This document shows positions 35,838 through 47,585 of a DNA stretch of 64,000 nt, one piece after another. The translations under genes and the position numbers were made by a program. Numbering within the stretch: the stretch's first letter is position 1; each line of letters opens with the position of its first letter. Source of the DNA: Tubulanus polymorphus (taxonomy: Eukaryota > Nemertea > Palaeonemertea > Tubulaniformes > Tubulanidae); the NCBI RefSeq assembly GCF_964204645.1, contig NC_134025.1:20676001-20740000 (forward strand). Direction: 5' to 3'. The notes beneath the pieces were generated by a model, which was not told the DNA's origin, did no database searches, and saw only the letters and a list, made by a program, of their open reading frames with translations.

Positions 35838-36271
35838 CTAACGAATAACTTCTCTGGGTCCCCTATTTTCAGTGCCACCAATTACTTCTCCAGATCCTCC
35901 AATACCAACAACAACTACCCTAGGGCTTCCAATACCGACGACTATTCCAACAACAAATAAAATGACAACCATAACTACATCTATTTCTCCATCGCCAACA
36001 ACGACTCCAGAATCACCAACCTCTCCAGTATATTTTTTCAGTACCGCCATCAACTACTCCAGATCCTTCAATGCCAAAAACAACTACCCTGGACCTCTAA
36101 TACCGACACTATTCCAACAACAAATAAACCGACATCTTTACCACAAACAACTACTGCAAAACCACCAACTTCTCCAGGTATCTTATTTTCATGACCGCCA
36201 TCAACTTTTCCAGATCCTTCAATGCCAAAAACAAGTACCCTAGGGCCTATAATACCGACAACTCCGAACCA
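35838..36271 (+). pseudogene. Decayed fragment of the Thr/Pro mucin repeat
   Basis: About 2.5 repeat units align to the 174-bp unit of the gene at 39474-43079 (SPDPPIPTTTTLGLPIPTTIPTT is still in frame at the start). After the first unit small deletions shift the frame and a stop appears. There is no start codon, signal peptide or terminal exon. The fragment is flanked by MITEs on the left and a LINE fragment on the right. It is most likely a dead piece of a duplicate of the mucin-like gene. Confidence 0.75.
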
Positions 36272-37545
36272 TGAACTTGATAAATTGGCTGAGTGGTTCC
36301 AAGCCAACAAACTATCTTTAAACATAACAAATACACATTTCATGGTGTTCGGTTCCAATTTGCCCGTTAATACCTCAATTCAAATAAATGGTCAAGTAAT
36401 GAACAAGGTCAAAAATACTAATTTTCTAGACGTATCGGCCCCACTCCGCGCGGTTGCGCCACCGTGCGGGGTTTACGCGAAGCAGCAAACACAAACATGG
36501 CTACTCTCTCAATTTTCAATGATAGAAATCGTGTGTGCATTTCAATTATTTCGGCTGTTAGGGTTTTAAGGCACAATATAAGTTGATGATGTGATATGGC
36601 GATGTTAATTAATGATAATTCTGCGCAGTGAAGCTAGTAACGAACGGTGCTGATTGAGTGTACAGCTGCCAAAAACACTGAAATGTGCGTAGTTGCGTAA
36701 CTATTTGCAGTGAATTGCAGACGAAACATGAATCCTTAACGGCCGTTTAAAAAAAATTATACCAATCGCAATTGTAAAATAAAAATGAGATAGAACCTAA
36801 GTTAAAATTCTGGCCATTTCTAAAATGTTATTACTAATTTTTAGTCAGTACCGAACGTTTAGTTTTCCAACAATAATGAGGGGTGGTAGGTAGTCATGCA
36901 ATTCAAGTCATCATTTATTACACGTTACTTCCGTGTTGTTGAAAATCTCGCGAGTCCTGGACCAAACCCCATTGAACAATGTGATCTGTGTGCTGGCCAC
37001 AAATGCACACAGATCACACTACACTGCCCATTACACACTCCAGTACCCACAGCTTTCATATATCCATCCAAATGTTTAGAGTGTCTTTCTTCCTGGGTAT
37101 TCATATTGATGACAGGTTGAAATGGGATACTCATATTGATTATGTTTGTGTTAAGGTTGTCCGCAGTGTGGGCATATTGAATAGATTGAAACGCTCTTTA
37201 CCCAAATCTTTACTTACGTACTCGTTTATATTTCAGTTTAGTTGAACCATACTTAAGCTACTGTAACCTAGTTTTGGCAAGTAATAACAATGAATCTTCA
37301 ATCCTTAGTCTTGCTAAAGAAACGGCGTGCCGTAAGAATAATATCAGATTCCCATTACCTAGATCATAGTGATTCTCTTTTTAGTAGTTTAAATATTTTT
37401 AAAATTCATGAAATCAACAAATTACAGCTGGGTTGTTGTATGTTTAATTATGTGATTTCAAATACACCGCAGAGTTTTCAGAACTATTTTAGATTCAATT
37501 TCCAGGTCCATAGTTGTGAGACGCGTGTGTGGTGTGCGTGTGTGT
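36272..37545 (+). mobile_element. Broken non-LTR retrotransposon (C-terminal RT part)
   Basis: Two blocks of the same kind of reverse transcriptase tail are separated by about 640 bp of unrelated sequence. Block 1 is 36272-36434 (LDKLAEWFQANKLSLNITNT, VFGSN, IQINGQ). Block 2 is about 37085-37545 (FFLGIHIDDRLKWDTHIDY, then VEPYLSYCNLVLAS, then after a frameshift RAVRIISDSHYLDHS). These are hallmarks of CR1/Jockey-type elements. The catalytic core is absent. Confidence 0.8.
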
Positions 37546-38964
37546 GTTCAATTCAATTCAAATTCAAATTGTCTGATCCTCAACGTAAAAAGGCTAACAT
37601 TCCCCTATCTCATGAGTCAGTTGTTGCCGTTGGCGTCATAAGCAAGATGCGATGCATGATTGCTTGGATGGGAAAATAAGCCTTTTAGATTTTGTTAAGA
37701 ACGTTCACCAGTAGTTACTGAGGAGACATCGGCTCTTGTTGCTGGCTCTTGATCTAGTGGCTCGATCAGGTGTTAGGTTCGGGTCAGTGTAGATCATGAC
37801 AACATACCACCCTCTTGCAAATTCATGTAGACTGGTTGCCTGCCCCATAGATAGAGACCGGTAACCAGACTAAGATCGTGTACGCCAGTCGCCTGTACAA
37901 TTCTACGCAACCTGCATTAGCAGTCAGAAGAGGACAGGTTTAACTCGGTTTATTCTAAGAAAATACCCACATTCCCCAGGGTTAGCAAAGATAATTCATT
38001 TTCCTTAAACTTCATGTCATTAGTCTCAATTACTCCTTTCACAGAATGGAACCAAATGATTCGAATTTTATGATGTATGCGAGGACTGTCATACCGATCG
38101 TCTACACGACTGCGTCATACACATCCTTATGTCTTTACTACAACTACCTCGATTAGAAACAGTGCAACGAAAATACCCGGACTCGATGATATGCCGTGTT
38201 TTTTCGCTTGACTACGTAACAGTTCTATAAGTAACAGTTGTCACCGAAGATAAGGCGATACTATCCCGCAAATTTTTTCCAACTCGTGACAAAATATCAC
38301 CGAGCAATTCATGAAGTTTGGTGACAGGTTGCAACACGATACATTAACCGAGCATATAGATACTGTTAATCTCATTTTCACCATTGAGTTACAATGAACT
38401 TCGTGATCTATAATTCTAAGATAGTGGCAACGCAAGATGAAATCAGCTGATTAATTGAAATAGTTGAGTATAGACCTACACGTGTGGTGACCAGTTGGCT
38501 GCGTTACTTGTTGCATGAAAGGTATTTGTGCAGTTCGTTCTACTCGAAAGGTAAGATCTTTGTAGACAATGTTGTGCACAATTTCCGATAAAACCCAGCC
38601 GTACAAAGCATTTCAATGTTAGGAAGGCAGAGAAGCCCAGAATCGTTAACTAGGTAACCCTTCATGTAAAACATAAACGGAATGGCATTAAAAGTAGATA
38701 GGGATTCAACAGCAAACGACTTGATCAAAATTAAACTTTGAACAAACTTTCATCTAGATATATTGGCAGATCTTTGGAATCATATACGTTGACATGTACG
38801 ATTTTCACTGGTGCGCTTTATTGAGTAAGCAGTAAATTTCATAGATGATCAATTGTACGATTTTGACTGGTGCGCTTTATTGAGTAAACAGTAATTTCAT
38901 AGAGGTTCAATTGACGTTGAAAAAAATATTATTATCGTTGTTTTCCTACTGGATACTAACACAC
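37546..38964. other. Intergenic; no gene recognised
   Basis: No ORF with family resemblance and no clear splice pattern. A short near-repeat (TGTACGATTTTCACTGGTGC and TGTACGATTTTGACTGGTGC) occurs about 60 bases apart near 38800 and 38850. Confidence 0.35.
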
Positions 38965-39094
38965 CTTGGGCCAGTCGGTTCCATAATTGAGACGTAAGTG
39001 GTCTTATATCTTAAGAACTGGTGTTAAGTTGTAGATTGGCAATAGAACTAAGTCGGTCTTAAGTCAGAGCCATGACTAGAGAAACGGCCCCTGG
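38965..39094. mobile_element. MITE, CAGGGGCC(A/G)GTT family
   Basis: The ends TTGGGCCAGTCGGTT and AACGGCCCCTGG are inverted relatives, with the same inner GTCTTAAG and GATTGGCAATAGAACTAAGT blocks as at 35621-35765. Confidence 0.7.
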
Positions 39095-39473
39095 AGGAAC
39101 CTCATTTGCAACGCTTTTTCTAGAAATAGGAATTTCCCTCTTGATTTGACGCTTTACTCTTTTACGAACTCACTGCATCCGTCGCGACTCAAGCTGGGGT
39201 TTTGGTTCAAAGTACACCCTACAGATATACTGTAATGGTCGGTTAAATTCATGTAATTTATTGTTTAAATCGAACATAAGTGAGAATTTTGGTCTCGGTT
39301 GGTGTACTAACCTAACCAGCCTGAACCAGCAAAACTAACTGATTGGGTTATATTTTCATTGGCTGCTTAATGCACAAATTTCGGTTGACAATTTTGAACT
39401 GAAAATGGATTAAATTCATGTTACGAATGAAGTTATTCTTTCAGGAAAAAAATACGCTCCCGAACCATCGAAA

Positions 39474-42400
39474 ATGAAGTGTTTTCTCGTTTTCATCATT
39501 GCTGGACTCATCATTGTCACGGAAGCGTACACTGTACGCCATCATACAACAACTACTCCAGAACCACCAACAACTTCTCTAGGTCCCCCATTTTCATTGC
39601 CACCAAGTACTACTCCAGATCCTCCAATACCACCAACAACTACCCCGGAACCTCCAATACCGACAACTATTCCAACAACAGCTAAACCGATAACGATACC
39701 TACATCTATTCCTCCATCACCAACAACTACTCCGGAACCACCAACAACTTCTCTAGGCCCCCCGTTTTCATTGCCACTAAGTACTACTCCAGATCCTCCA
39801 ATACCACCAACAACTACTCTGGAACCCCCAATACCGACAACTATTCCAACAACAGCTAAACCGACAACGATACCTACATCTATTCCTCCATCACCAACAA
39901 CTACTCCAGAACCACCAACAACTTCTCTAGGCCCCCCGTTTTCATTGCCACCAAGTACTACTCCAGATCCTCCAATACCACCAACTACTACTCCGGAACC
40001 CCCAATACCGACAACTATTCCAACAACAGATAAACCGATAACGATACCTACATCTATTCCTCCATCACCAACAACTACTCCAGAACCACCAACAACTTCT
40101 CTAGGCCCCCCGTTTTCATTGCCACCAAGTACTACTCCAGATCCTCCAATACCACCAACAACTACTCTGGAACCCCCAATACCGACAACTATTCCAACAA
40201 CAGCTAAACCGACAACGATACCTACATCTATTCCTCCATCACCAACAACTATTCCAGAACCACCAACAACTTCTCTAGGCCCCACATTTTCATTGCCACC
40301 AAGTACTACTCCAGATCCCCCATTACCACCAACAACTACCCCGGAACCTCCAATACCGACAACTATTCCAACAACAGCTAAACCGACAACGATACCTACA
40401 TCTATTCCTTCATCACCAACAACTACTCCAGAGCCACCAACAACTTCTCTAGGCCCCCCGTTTTCATTGCCACCAAGTACTACTCCAGATCCTCCAATAC
40501 TACCAACTACTACTACGGAACCCCCAATACCGACAACTATTCCAACAACAGCTAAACCGACAACGATACCTACATCTATTCCTCCATCACCAACAACTAC
40601 TCCAGAACCACCAACAACTTCTCTAGGCCCCCCGTTTTCATTGCCACCAAGTACTACTCCAGATCCCCCATTACCACCAACAACTACCCCGGAACCTCCA
40701 ATACCGACAACTATTCCAACAACAGCTAAACCGACAACGATACCTACATCTATTCCTCCATCACCAACAACTATTCCAGAACCACCAACAACTTCTCTAG
40801 GCCCCCCATTTTCATTGCCACCAAGTACTACTCCAGATCCCCCATTACCACCAACAACTACCCCGGAACCTCCAATACCGACAACTATTCCAACAACAGC
40901 TAAACCGACAACGATACCTACATCTATTCCTTCATCACCAACAACTACTCCAGAACCACCAACAACTTCTCTAGGCCCCCCGTTTTCATTGCCACAGAGT
41001 ACTACTCCAGATCCCCCATTACCACCAACAACTACCCCGGAACCTCCAATACCGACAACTATTCCAACAGCTAAACCGACAACGATACCTACATCTATTC
41101 CTCCATCACCAACAACTACTCCAGAACCACCAACAACTTCTCTAGGTCCCCCGTTTTCATTGCCACCAAGTACTACTCCAGAACACCCAATACCACCAAC
41201 AACTACTCCGGAACCTCCAATACCGACAACTATTCCAACAACAGCTAAACCGACAACCATACCTACATCTATTCCTCCATCACCAACAACTACCCCAGAA
41301 CCACCAACAACTTCTCTAGGCCCCCCGTTTTCATTGCCACCAAGTACTACTCCAGATCCCCCATTACCACCAACAACTACCCCGGAACCTCCAATGCCAA
41401 CAACTATTCCAATAACAGCTAAACCGACAACGATACCTACATCTATACCTCCATCACCAACAACTACTCCAGAACCACCAACAACTTCTCTAGGCCCCCC
41501 GTTTTCATTGCCACCAAGTACTACTCCAGATCCTCCAATACCACCAACAACTACTCCGGAACCCCCAATACCGATAACTATTCCAACAACAGCTAAACCG
41601 ACAACGATACCTACATCTATTCCTCCATCACCAACAACTACTCCAGAACGACCAACAACTTCTCTAGGCCCCCCGTTTTCATTGCCACCAAGTACTACTC
41701 CAGATCCTCCAATACCACCAACTACTACTCCGGAACCCCCAATACCGACAACTATTCCAACAACAGATAAACCGATAACGATACCTACATCTATTCCTCC
41801 ATCACCAACAACTACTCCAGAACCACCAACAACTTCTCTAGGCCCCCCGTTTTCATTGCCACCAAGTACTACTCCAGATCCTCCAATACCACCAACAACT
41901 ACTCTGGAACCCCCAATACCGACAACTATTCCAACAACAGCTAAACCGACAACGATACCTACATCTATTCCTCCATCACCAACAACTATTCCAGAACCAC
42001 CAACAACTTCTCTAGGCCCCACATTTTCATTGCCACCAAGTACTACTCCAGATCCCCCATTACCACCAACAACTACCCCGGAACCTCCAATACCGACAAC
42101 TATTCCAACAACAGCTAAACCGACAACGATACCTACATCTATTCCTCCATCACCAACAACTATTCCAGAACCACCAACAACTTATCTAGGCCCCACATTT
42201 TCATTGCCACCAAGTACTACTCCAGATCCCCCATTACCACCAACAACTACCCCGGAACCTCCAATACCGACAACTATTCCAACAACAGCTAAACCGACAA
42301 CGATACCTACATCTATTCCTTCATCACCAACAACTACTCCAGAGCCACCAACAACTTCTCTAGGCCCCCCGTTTTCATTGCCACCAAGTACTACTCCAGA

Positions 42401-43079
42401 TCCCCCATTACCACCAACAACTACCCCGGAACCTCCAATGCCAACAACTATTCCAATAACAGCTAAACCGACAACGATACCTACATCTATACCTCCATCA
42501 CCAACAACTACTCCAGAACCACCAACAACTTCTCTAGGCCCCCCGTTTTCATTGCCACCAAGTACTACTCCAGATCCTCCAATACCACCAACAACTACTC
42601 CGGAACCCCCAATACCGATAACTATTCCAACAACAGCTAAACCGACAACGATACCTACATCTATTCCTCCATCACCAACAACTACTCCAGAACCACCAAC
42701 AACTTCTCTAGGCCCCCCATTTTCATTGCCACCAAGTACTACTCCAGATCCTCCAATACCACCAACAACTACTCCAGAACCCCCAATACCGACAACTATT
42801 CCAACAACAGCTAAACCGACAACGATACCTACATCTATTCCTCCATCACCAACAACTACTCCAGAAGCACCAACAACTTCTCTAGGTCCCTCGTTTTCAT
42901 TGCCACACACAACTAATCCGGATCCTCCCATTCCGACAACTATTCCAACAACATCTAAACCGACACCTACATCTATTCCTCCACCACCTACTTACGACCA
43001 AGATGCACTGTTTCAACGACTTCTCCAACTGTTGAACCAATATGCAAGACGCCATTATTTTTCCTGGAGAAGAGAGTGA
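39474..43079 (+). CDS. Secreted mucin-like Thr/Pro-rich tandem-repeat protein
   Basis: A single 1201-codon exon. The ATG follows a clear acceptor (TTCTTTCAG at 39445), so at least one 5' noncoding exon lies upstream. Residues 1-18 (MKCFLVFIIAGLIIVTEA) are a signal peptide. From about residue 25 the protein is about 19 full and one partial copy of a 58-residue unit (TTTPEPPTTSLGPPFSLPPS...TTIPTSIPPSP), with no cysteine. The tail (YDQDALFQRLLQLLNQYARR...) is non-repetitive, amphipathic and ends in basic residues. Dense Thr next to Pro suits heavy O-glycosylation, so a mucus, cuticle or extracellular matrix role is likely. That is inference from composition; I cannot name an orthologue. The frame stays open through all units because 174 is divisible by three and no unit carries a stop. 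Confidence 0.85.
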   Translation: MKCFLVFIIAGLIIVTEAYTVRHHTTTTPEPPTTSLGPPFSLPPSTTPDPPIPPTTTPEPPIPTTIPTTAKPITIPTSIPPSPTTTPEPPTTSLGPPFSLPLSTTPDPPIPPTTTLEPPIPTTIPTTAKPTTIPTSIPPSPTTTPEPPTTSLGPPFSLPPSTTPDPPIPPTTTPEPPIPTTIPTTDKPITIPTSIPPSPTTTPEPPTTSLGPPFSLPPSTTPDPPIPPTTTLEPPIPTTIPTTAKPTTIPTSIPPSPTTIPEPPTTSLGPTFSLPPSTTPDPPLPPTTTPEPPIPTTIPTTAKPTTIPTSIPSSPTTTPEPPTTSLGPPFSLPPSTTPDPPILPTTTTEPPIPTTIPTTAKPTTIPTSIPPSPTTTPEPPTTSLGPPFSLPPSTTPDPPLPPTTTPEPPIPTTIPTTAKPTTIPTSIPPSPTTIPEPPTTSLGPPFSLPPSTTPDPPLPPTTTPEPPIPTTIPTTAKPTTIPTSIPSSPTTTPEPPTTSLGPPFSLPQSTTPDPPLPPTTTPEPPIPTTIPTAKPTTIPTSIPPSPTTTPEPPTTSLGPPFSLPPSTTPEHPIPPTTTPEPPIPTTIPTTAKPTTIPTSIPPSPTTTPEPPTTSLGPPFSLPPSTTPDPPLPPTTTPEPPMPTTIPITAKPTTIPTSIPPSPTTTPEPPTTSLGPPFSLPPSTTPDPPIPPTTTPEPPIPITIPTTAKPTTIPTSIPPSPTTTPERPTTSLGPPFSLPPSTTPDPPIPPTTTPEPPIPTTIPTTDKPITIPTSIPPSPTTTPEPPTTSLGPPFSLPPSTTPDPPIPPTTTLEPPIPTTIPTTAKPTTIPTSIPPSPTTIPEPPTTSLGPTFSLPPSTTPDPPLPPTTTPEPPIPTTIPTTAKPTTIPTSIPPSPTTIPEPPTTYLGPTFSLPPSTTPDPPLPPTTTPEPPIPTTIPTTAKPTTIPTSIPSSPTTTPEPPTTSLGPPFSLPPSTTPDPPLPPTTTPEPPMPTTIPITAKPTTIPTSIPPSPTTTPEPPTTSLGPPFSLPPSTTPDPPIPPTTTPEPPIPITIPTTAKPTTIPTSIPPSPTTTPEPPTTSLGPPFSLPPSTTPDPPIPPTTTPEPPIPTTIPTTAKPTTIPTSIPPSPTTTPEAPTTSLGPSFSLPHTTNPDPPIPTTIPTTSKPTPTSIPPPPTYDQDALFQRLLQLLNQYARRHYFSWRRE
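39545..42890 (+). repeat. 174-bp tandem repeat array (about 19.5 units)
   Basis: Units differ by a few substitutions, and one unit has lost a Thr codon (IPTAKP). Variants recur in blocks: units 3-5 (DKPITIP, LEPP, GPTF) match units 13-15, and units 11-12 (PMPTTIPITAK, PIPITIP) match units 17-18. This shows duplication of multi-unit blocks. Confidence 0.95.
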
Positions 43080-43359
43080 ACGGATCTTTGTGGCAAACCA
43101 CGGACGTGATATCAACATTTTTCAGTAAGATTAACTATCGACTCCTCAAATGTCGAATTTTAGCTATTTGAAATCCTGAAGTGAATATAAGTATATAAGG
43201 AACAACCACCCATATTACCATGCATAAATTATTTTATTCGAGACTCTCGGTTCATTTTTTAGCAATTGGTCATTAAACCCTCGAACGCATCAAAGAAATA
43301 TTCACCAGAGACTATTTTGAAGCCTATCTATTCAAGATTTTCCTCATATTGTAAAAAAA

Positions 43360-43365
43360 AATAAA
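43360..43365 (+). terminator. Probable polyadenylation signal of the mucin-like gene
   Basis: AATAAA about 280 bases past the stop codon. Confidence 0.5.
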
Positions 43366-43463
43366 AGGACGTCAATGCACATAATCCATAATTTTACTTA
43401 TAATTTATTTTCTGTTTCACATAACCATGATTAACTACAAAATGATCGCAACACGTTGTGATA

Positions 43464-43620
43464 CCACGAGAGAAATCCCACAAAAAATTCAGCCAAAAAT
43501 GAAAATTTCTATATTAAAATGAAATAACGAAATAGAATACCGCTGAATTTATTGTGGGATTTCTCTCGTTATCCATCATACACGGATATTGTGTATCTTC
43601 CCGTCTCACGTTTTGATACA
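43464..43620. repeat. Palindromic repeat related to 20338-20405
   Basis: CGAGAGAAATCCCACAA...TTCAG is inverted at the right as CTGAA...TTGTGGGATTTCTCTCG. The sequence to the right (ACGGATATTGTGTATCTTCCC) matches the reverse complement of the start of the 20338 repeat. Confidence 0.65.
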
Positions 43621-43897
43621 AGATTTCTCAATGCACGGTAATATATTATCATTATCATAATCAACACTTTTTATAGTTATGCTTGTCGTAACATTTAGCG
43701 TATAGAAAAATACGAACTACACAAGATTCAAACATTTCTAAACAAACCACACTAAAGTCCAACCTTTTAGACGCATTACTGGAATAAATACCTAAATATG
43801 TAATCGCACCAAAATTATGAGAACTCTTACAATACATTTCCTAACACATTGAAGAACCTTGTAAGTTAGAACTCCTAAATCTACTGTCACAAGCAGT

Positions 43898-44069
43898 TAA
43901 AAGTTTGTTTTTGCGCGGGCGCAAAAAAATATTCGTTTTTGCGCGCGCAAAAACAAACTTTCTGCGCGCAAAAACGGATTATTTTGTTTTTGCGCGTTAA
44001 AAGTTTGTTTTTGCGCGTTTTCGTGGAGGACGGAAAAAAAATTTTACATGGCCCGAATCAGCCACCATA
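43898..44069. mobile_element. Palindromic MITE, TATGGTGGCTGAT family (copy D, half element)
   Basis: The right terminus is ATGGCCCGAATCAGCCACCATA. The interior consists of GCGCGCAAAAACAAACTTT words in both orientations. The left terminus is missing. Confidence 0.7.
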
Positions 44070-46220
44070 TGTATTGTACCAGTACGCAAGTATATTCTGT
44101 TCTTGCATTTAAAAATCACAATCGTTTGGAATTTCTATGAAATTCCATGAAGAATGAGAAAAAAACTAATTCTTAAATGGGCTTTGATGCTGCAAGAGTA
44201 AAATGTGCAGATTGAAAATTTATATATTATATTCATTCTTCCAAGGATATTTTCAATCACGAATCTAATGTAAATGGTCTAAATCAGTGTTCTAATTGCA
44301 GGGATGGATCCAGGGCAAACTTTGACAGGGGCACAAAAGAAATGAAAAGGCCATATATACTGAACAAGGGCAAGTTAAGTAATCCAAAACAGCTGTCTCG
44401 AAAATATTGAAATTTTAATGCATTTTAATGCAGTTTCTAGGCACTTGAAGGATATCTAAGAGAATATGAGCTAAATCTTGCGCTGCAGACTGCTGTTTTG
44501 TTAGTTGTCGAAGGAGAAATTGCCTTGTAAAATACTGCCATTGTATTTTAAAAAGAGCACGGGAAAATTGCGACGGCAACATGTGCTCCTTGTGCTCCCG
44601 TCTGTATCAGGAAGTGAATTGTGAGCCAAACTTTGTATCTATCTGGTGTTATTCTTTAGTAGAAAGTTCGTATGAAAAATAATGAACGTTTTATAGACAT
44701 ACCGCTGATAAGGGCTACATGCATTGATTTTTATACGACCTCGATCATCGAAAAACGCAAAACGAAACTTATTGTTCAATGATATCGTACGGTATCTGAC
44801 CCAGACATTGCGTAATCAAATCGGTAAAACGATATATTTGCACAATAGCGCTTTATATATGATATGTATGATTCTTGCTTTATACGGTGTCATTAATGCT
44901 TGATGAGTTAATGTGTAGACTATCGTGCCCTAGGTCATAGAATCCGTGGATAAAACGTAAACTTATTAACCTAACTCAGTCGTTTGCCTCTATCTCATAA
45001 TATATGTGTGTTTGTTTATCTTCCGTTACATAATCTTCCTCTATAAAGGCACAGTTACAAATCCAGCGTTTATCCATAAGTCGTCCCGTTTAACCCAGAT
45101 CCAATCATTCAGCTATCCAGCATGTACGAGCCCGATCTGATCTCTCGGTTTCTTCCCACTTAGACCTATGAACTTAATGACTATCTGACCGCAAGTTACA
45201 GCTTCTCCCTCTTCGTGTCTCCAGTCTCTTGTCTCTGGTAACTACTATGTAGTTCCTAGTTCCACGCATGTTGTGTCATAGTGTCCCCGAATCTACTGAA
45301 CTAACCCTTTTTATCTCCAGAATATCATAAGTCTTGATCTTTTTCTATTTGTTAATTACTGGATAAAACTCCCCAACATTCTATACTCTATTCAAAAATA
45401 CTCTAAAATCTCTTCAATTGGAGAGATCGCCATTCAAGACCTTTTTTAACCAATGTTTATATAATAATAAGCTTATGAATACTTACTATGAATTGGAGCA
45501 ATGAAGCCTAAAAGATACTAGTTTGAAGGGTATTGATTGTCGATATACACTAAATTTTACAAAAACACCAGATGTTCTCCCAAAAGTTATCTACAATAAT
45601 AGTTAGTTACAAACAGCATTACTATTTAGCCAAATAGCTAAATCGTAACACTGGTTTGCTCAGCTCGTGAGACCATTTTTACTGATTTGGTTTACAGAAA
45701 ACCCCTCCGAAAGAAAGGATTTCTTTGAAAAAAAATGAGCAAAAATGTCTGTGTTTTTGTTTTTTTCTTCACCACCGAATGAGAATCCCGGCTTGAATGC
45801 TGAAAAAATTTAAAAACGCAAGGTTCTTATCGCATTTTGCTGGATTCGACCTTCCCACGATTCATTTGTTTGGCCTTACGTAGGCCTATGTTGTCCTATC
45901 GATAGTTCCCTTGTTCTTCAAAAAATGATTTCATCTCACCGAAGGATTTTTAAAGACTTTCAATTTTTCCTCCGAAATGATGTTTGAAGAGGTCTACTCC
46001 GTAAACCAAGCTACAAAAAAGCGTCGGATTCTTCATTTTGCTATCGTTGCTTTCTTGTACAAGCTAACTGTTGTGTCAAGGCAGTGCACTTCATTGACTG
46101 TTATCAAATTTTTAATTCACATTGTTGATACATTGATTGTGTAAAAACCGTATATGAAAAATAAATCATATCATATCGTGTCACGGGGTACGGTGTCACA
46201 AACTAAATCAGGGGTTTTGT
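44070..46220. other. Upstream flank of ebony-like copy 1
   Basis: Part 44640-44890 aligns to 51470-51680 upstream of copy 2, marking the left end of the tandem unit. About 1.2 kb between 44895 and 46130 has no counterpart upstream of copy 2 and is an insertion in copy 1 or a deletion in copy 2. No gene is seen. Confidence 0.5.
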
Positions 46221-46291
46221 AATACACATACACGCCCGCTACATTAGACCATCGCTGAGGAACGAAGTCGACGGCCTGATTCCGAATTACA
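46221..46291 (+). promoter_or_regulatory. Conserved 5' noncoding exon and core promoter, ebony-like copy 1
   Basis: The block GAGGAACGAAGTCGACGG...CCGAATTACA is followed by the donor GTAAGT at 46292 and is shared with copies 2 and 3. The TATA-like position reads TAATACACATAC here, against ATATACATGC in the other two, so this promoter may differ. The exon would splice to the acceptor just before the coding exon. Confidence 0.6.
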
Positions 46292-46320
46292 GTAAGTGAT
46301 AACTGTTTCAGTGGATTATC

Positions 46321-46596
46321 TATGGTGGCTGATGCAGGCCAAGTTAAGAAAAAAGATCCGTGCGATACGCCAAGCACTGAATAAATTGTTTCGTTTTCTT
46401 CGCCGCGAAGAAATACAAAATAACGCCCAGAAACGCATCGAATCGAGTGCAGAAACGAACCTTCATTTCTGCGCGATTCTTTGCGGTGATTTCTCGTTTC
46501 TGTGCGGCGAAGAAACGCACACAAAAACGAAACAATACATTTTTACATGGCGTATTGCACGGGTTTTTCTTAACTTGGTCCGAATCAGCCATCGTA
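46321..46596. mobile_element. Palindromic MITE, TATGGTGGCTGAT family (copy E)
   Basis: Ends TATGGTGGCTGATGCAGGCC AAGTTAAG and the inverse CTTAACTTGGTCCGAATCAG...TA enclose a core of TTCTTCGCCGCGAAGAAA and CAGAAACGAA words in both orientations. It sits 30 bases past the donor of the 5' exon of ebony-like copy 1 and is absent from copies 2 and 3. Confidence 0.8.
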
Positions 46597-47120
46597 ATTA
46601 TCAAAAAGGCCATTGAAAAAGCAAAGTCGTCAGATTTTGATAGCGAGGGAGTCCCCAGTATATAGTTTATAGTATGCACCGATAGGTTACGACAGTGCAA
46701 CCTGTGCTGATCGTTGTATTTACGAAGCTTCCGTTAAAGTTCTGGCATTCTTTGGCGTGGACGCTGGTAGTTTTAGTAATTGAATGTCATCAAAATGCGT
46801 TACCCCTGATAACTTATGAATTCGTGAATATACTGTTCAAGAATAAAATTTATAGATAATCTTTTTTTCATGATTAATGTATTCGCCACAGCAGCGCGAT
46901 AGCATGATATATTGATTGATTGAAATTGATGAAAAATAATCTACATCAAATCATGATTTTACTTTGTGAAATGGACAATGTCCATAGTTTCGGTTAGAAT
47001 TTAGTTCAATTACTACGACTGCATCATGTATATAAATGTGTATCGGGAAAACATCAGAAAATACGTGACCTCATAACCATGGTATGTGCGTCGAAATATT
47101 TGACTAGATCTTTTTTACGC

Positions 47121-47545
47121 TGTAAAAACCGTTACAATAATGTTTATATACATTGATACTTAGTATGCGTTATACAAGGGGTTCTGTGAGAGTCGAGGTG
47201 CACAAAGTCATCAATATTCTTGGCGTTTCAAAATGACAATGACTATTATGAATTTTGGTGCTTATTTTGTAATTGAATATTTTTTCATTACTCTTTACTT
47301 TTGATTAATTTGAATGATTATTTTCTTGATAGGCGGTGCACTACGTCATTGATATATGGGGCCTAGACTGGTTGCCGGTCAGCTCAATCAGCGATATGTT
47401 CAAAATAACGACATTGATACTTGATGAAATATTTTCATCTTTATCATTACTATTCATTGTCGACAAAATAATGCAATACAATGCGATACAATGCATTACA
47501 GTAATTCTTCAAGGCGTCAATATTCGTACGTTCAATAGTTTTCTT
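47121..47545. repeat. Dispersed 400-bp repeat (copy 2)
   Basis: Aligns to 25722-26115. It is inserted directly before the coding exon of ebony-like copy 1. At the same place copies 2 and 3 run straight from GACTAGAAC.TTTTT to the TTTTGACATTT acceptor region, so the insertion postdates the gene duplications or was lost in the others. Confidence 0.7.
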
Positions 47546-47585
47546 GTTATCATGTTTTGACATTTTTAGATAAAACTCAATCAGT

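Noticed and set aside
39479-39685. Short alternative-frame ORF at the start of the mucin-like gene
   Set aside because: It is a shadow of the main frame, and its sequence is just the frameshifted repeat.
44699-44720. CCGCTGATAAGGGCTACA (also at 51540), similar to the TATGGTGGCTGAT terminus
   Set aside because: It occurs in duplicated flank DNA without a palindromic interior or a second end, and the match is partial.
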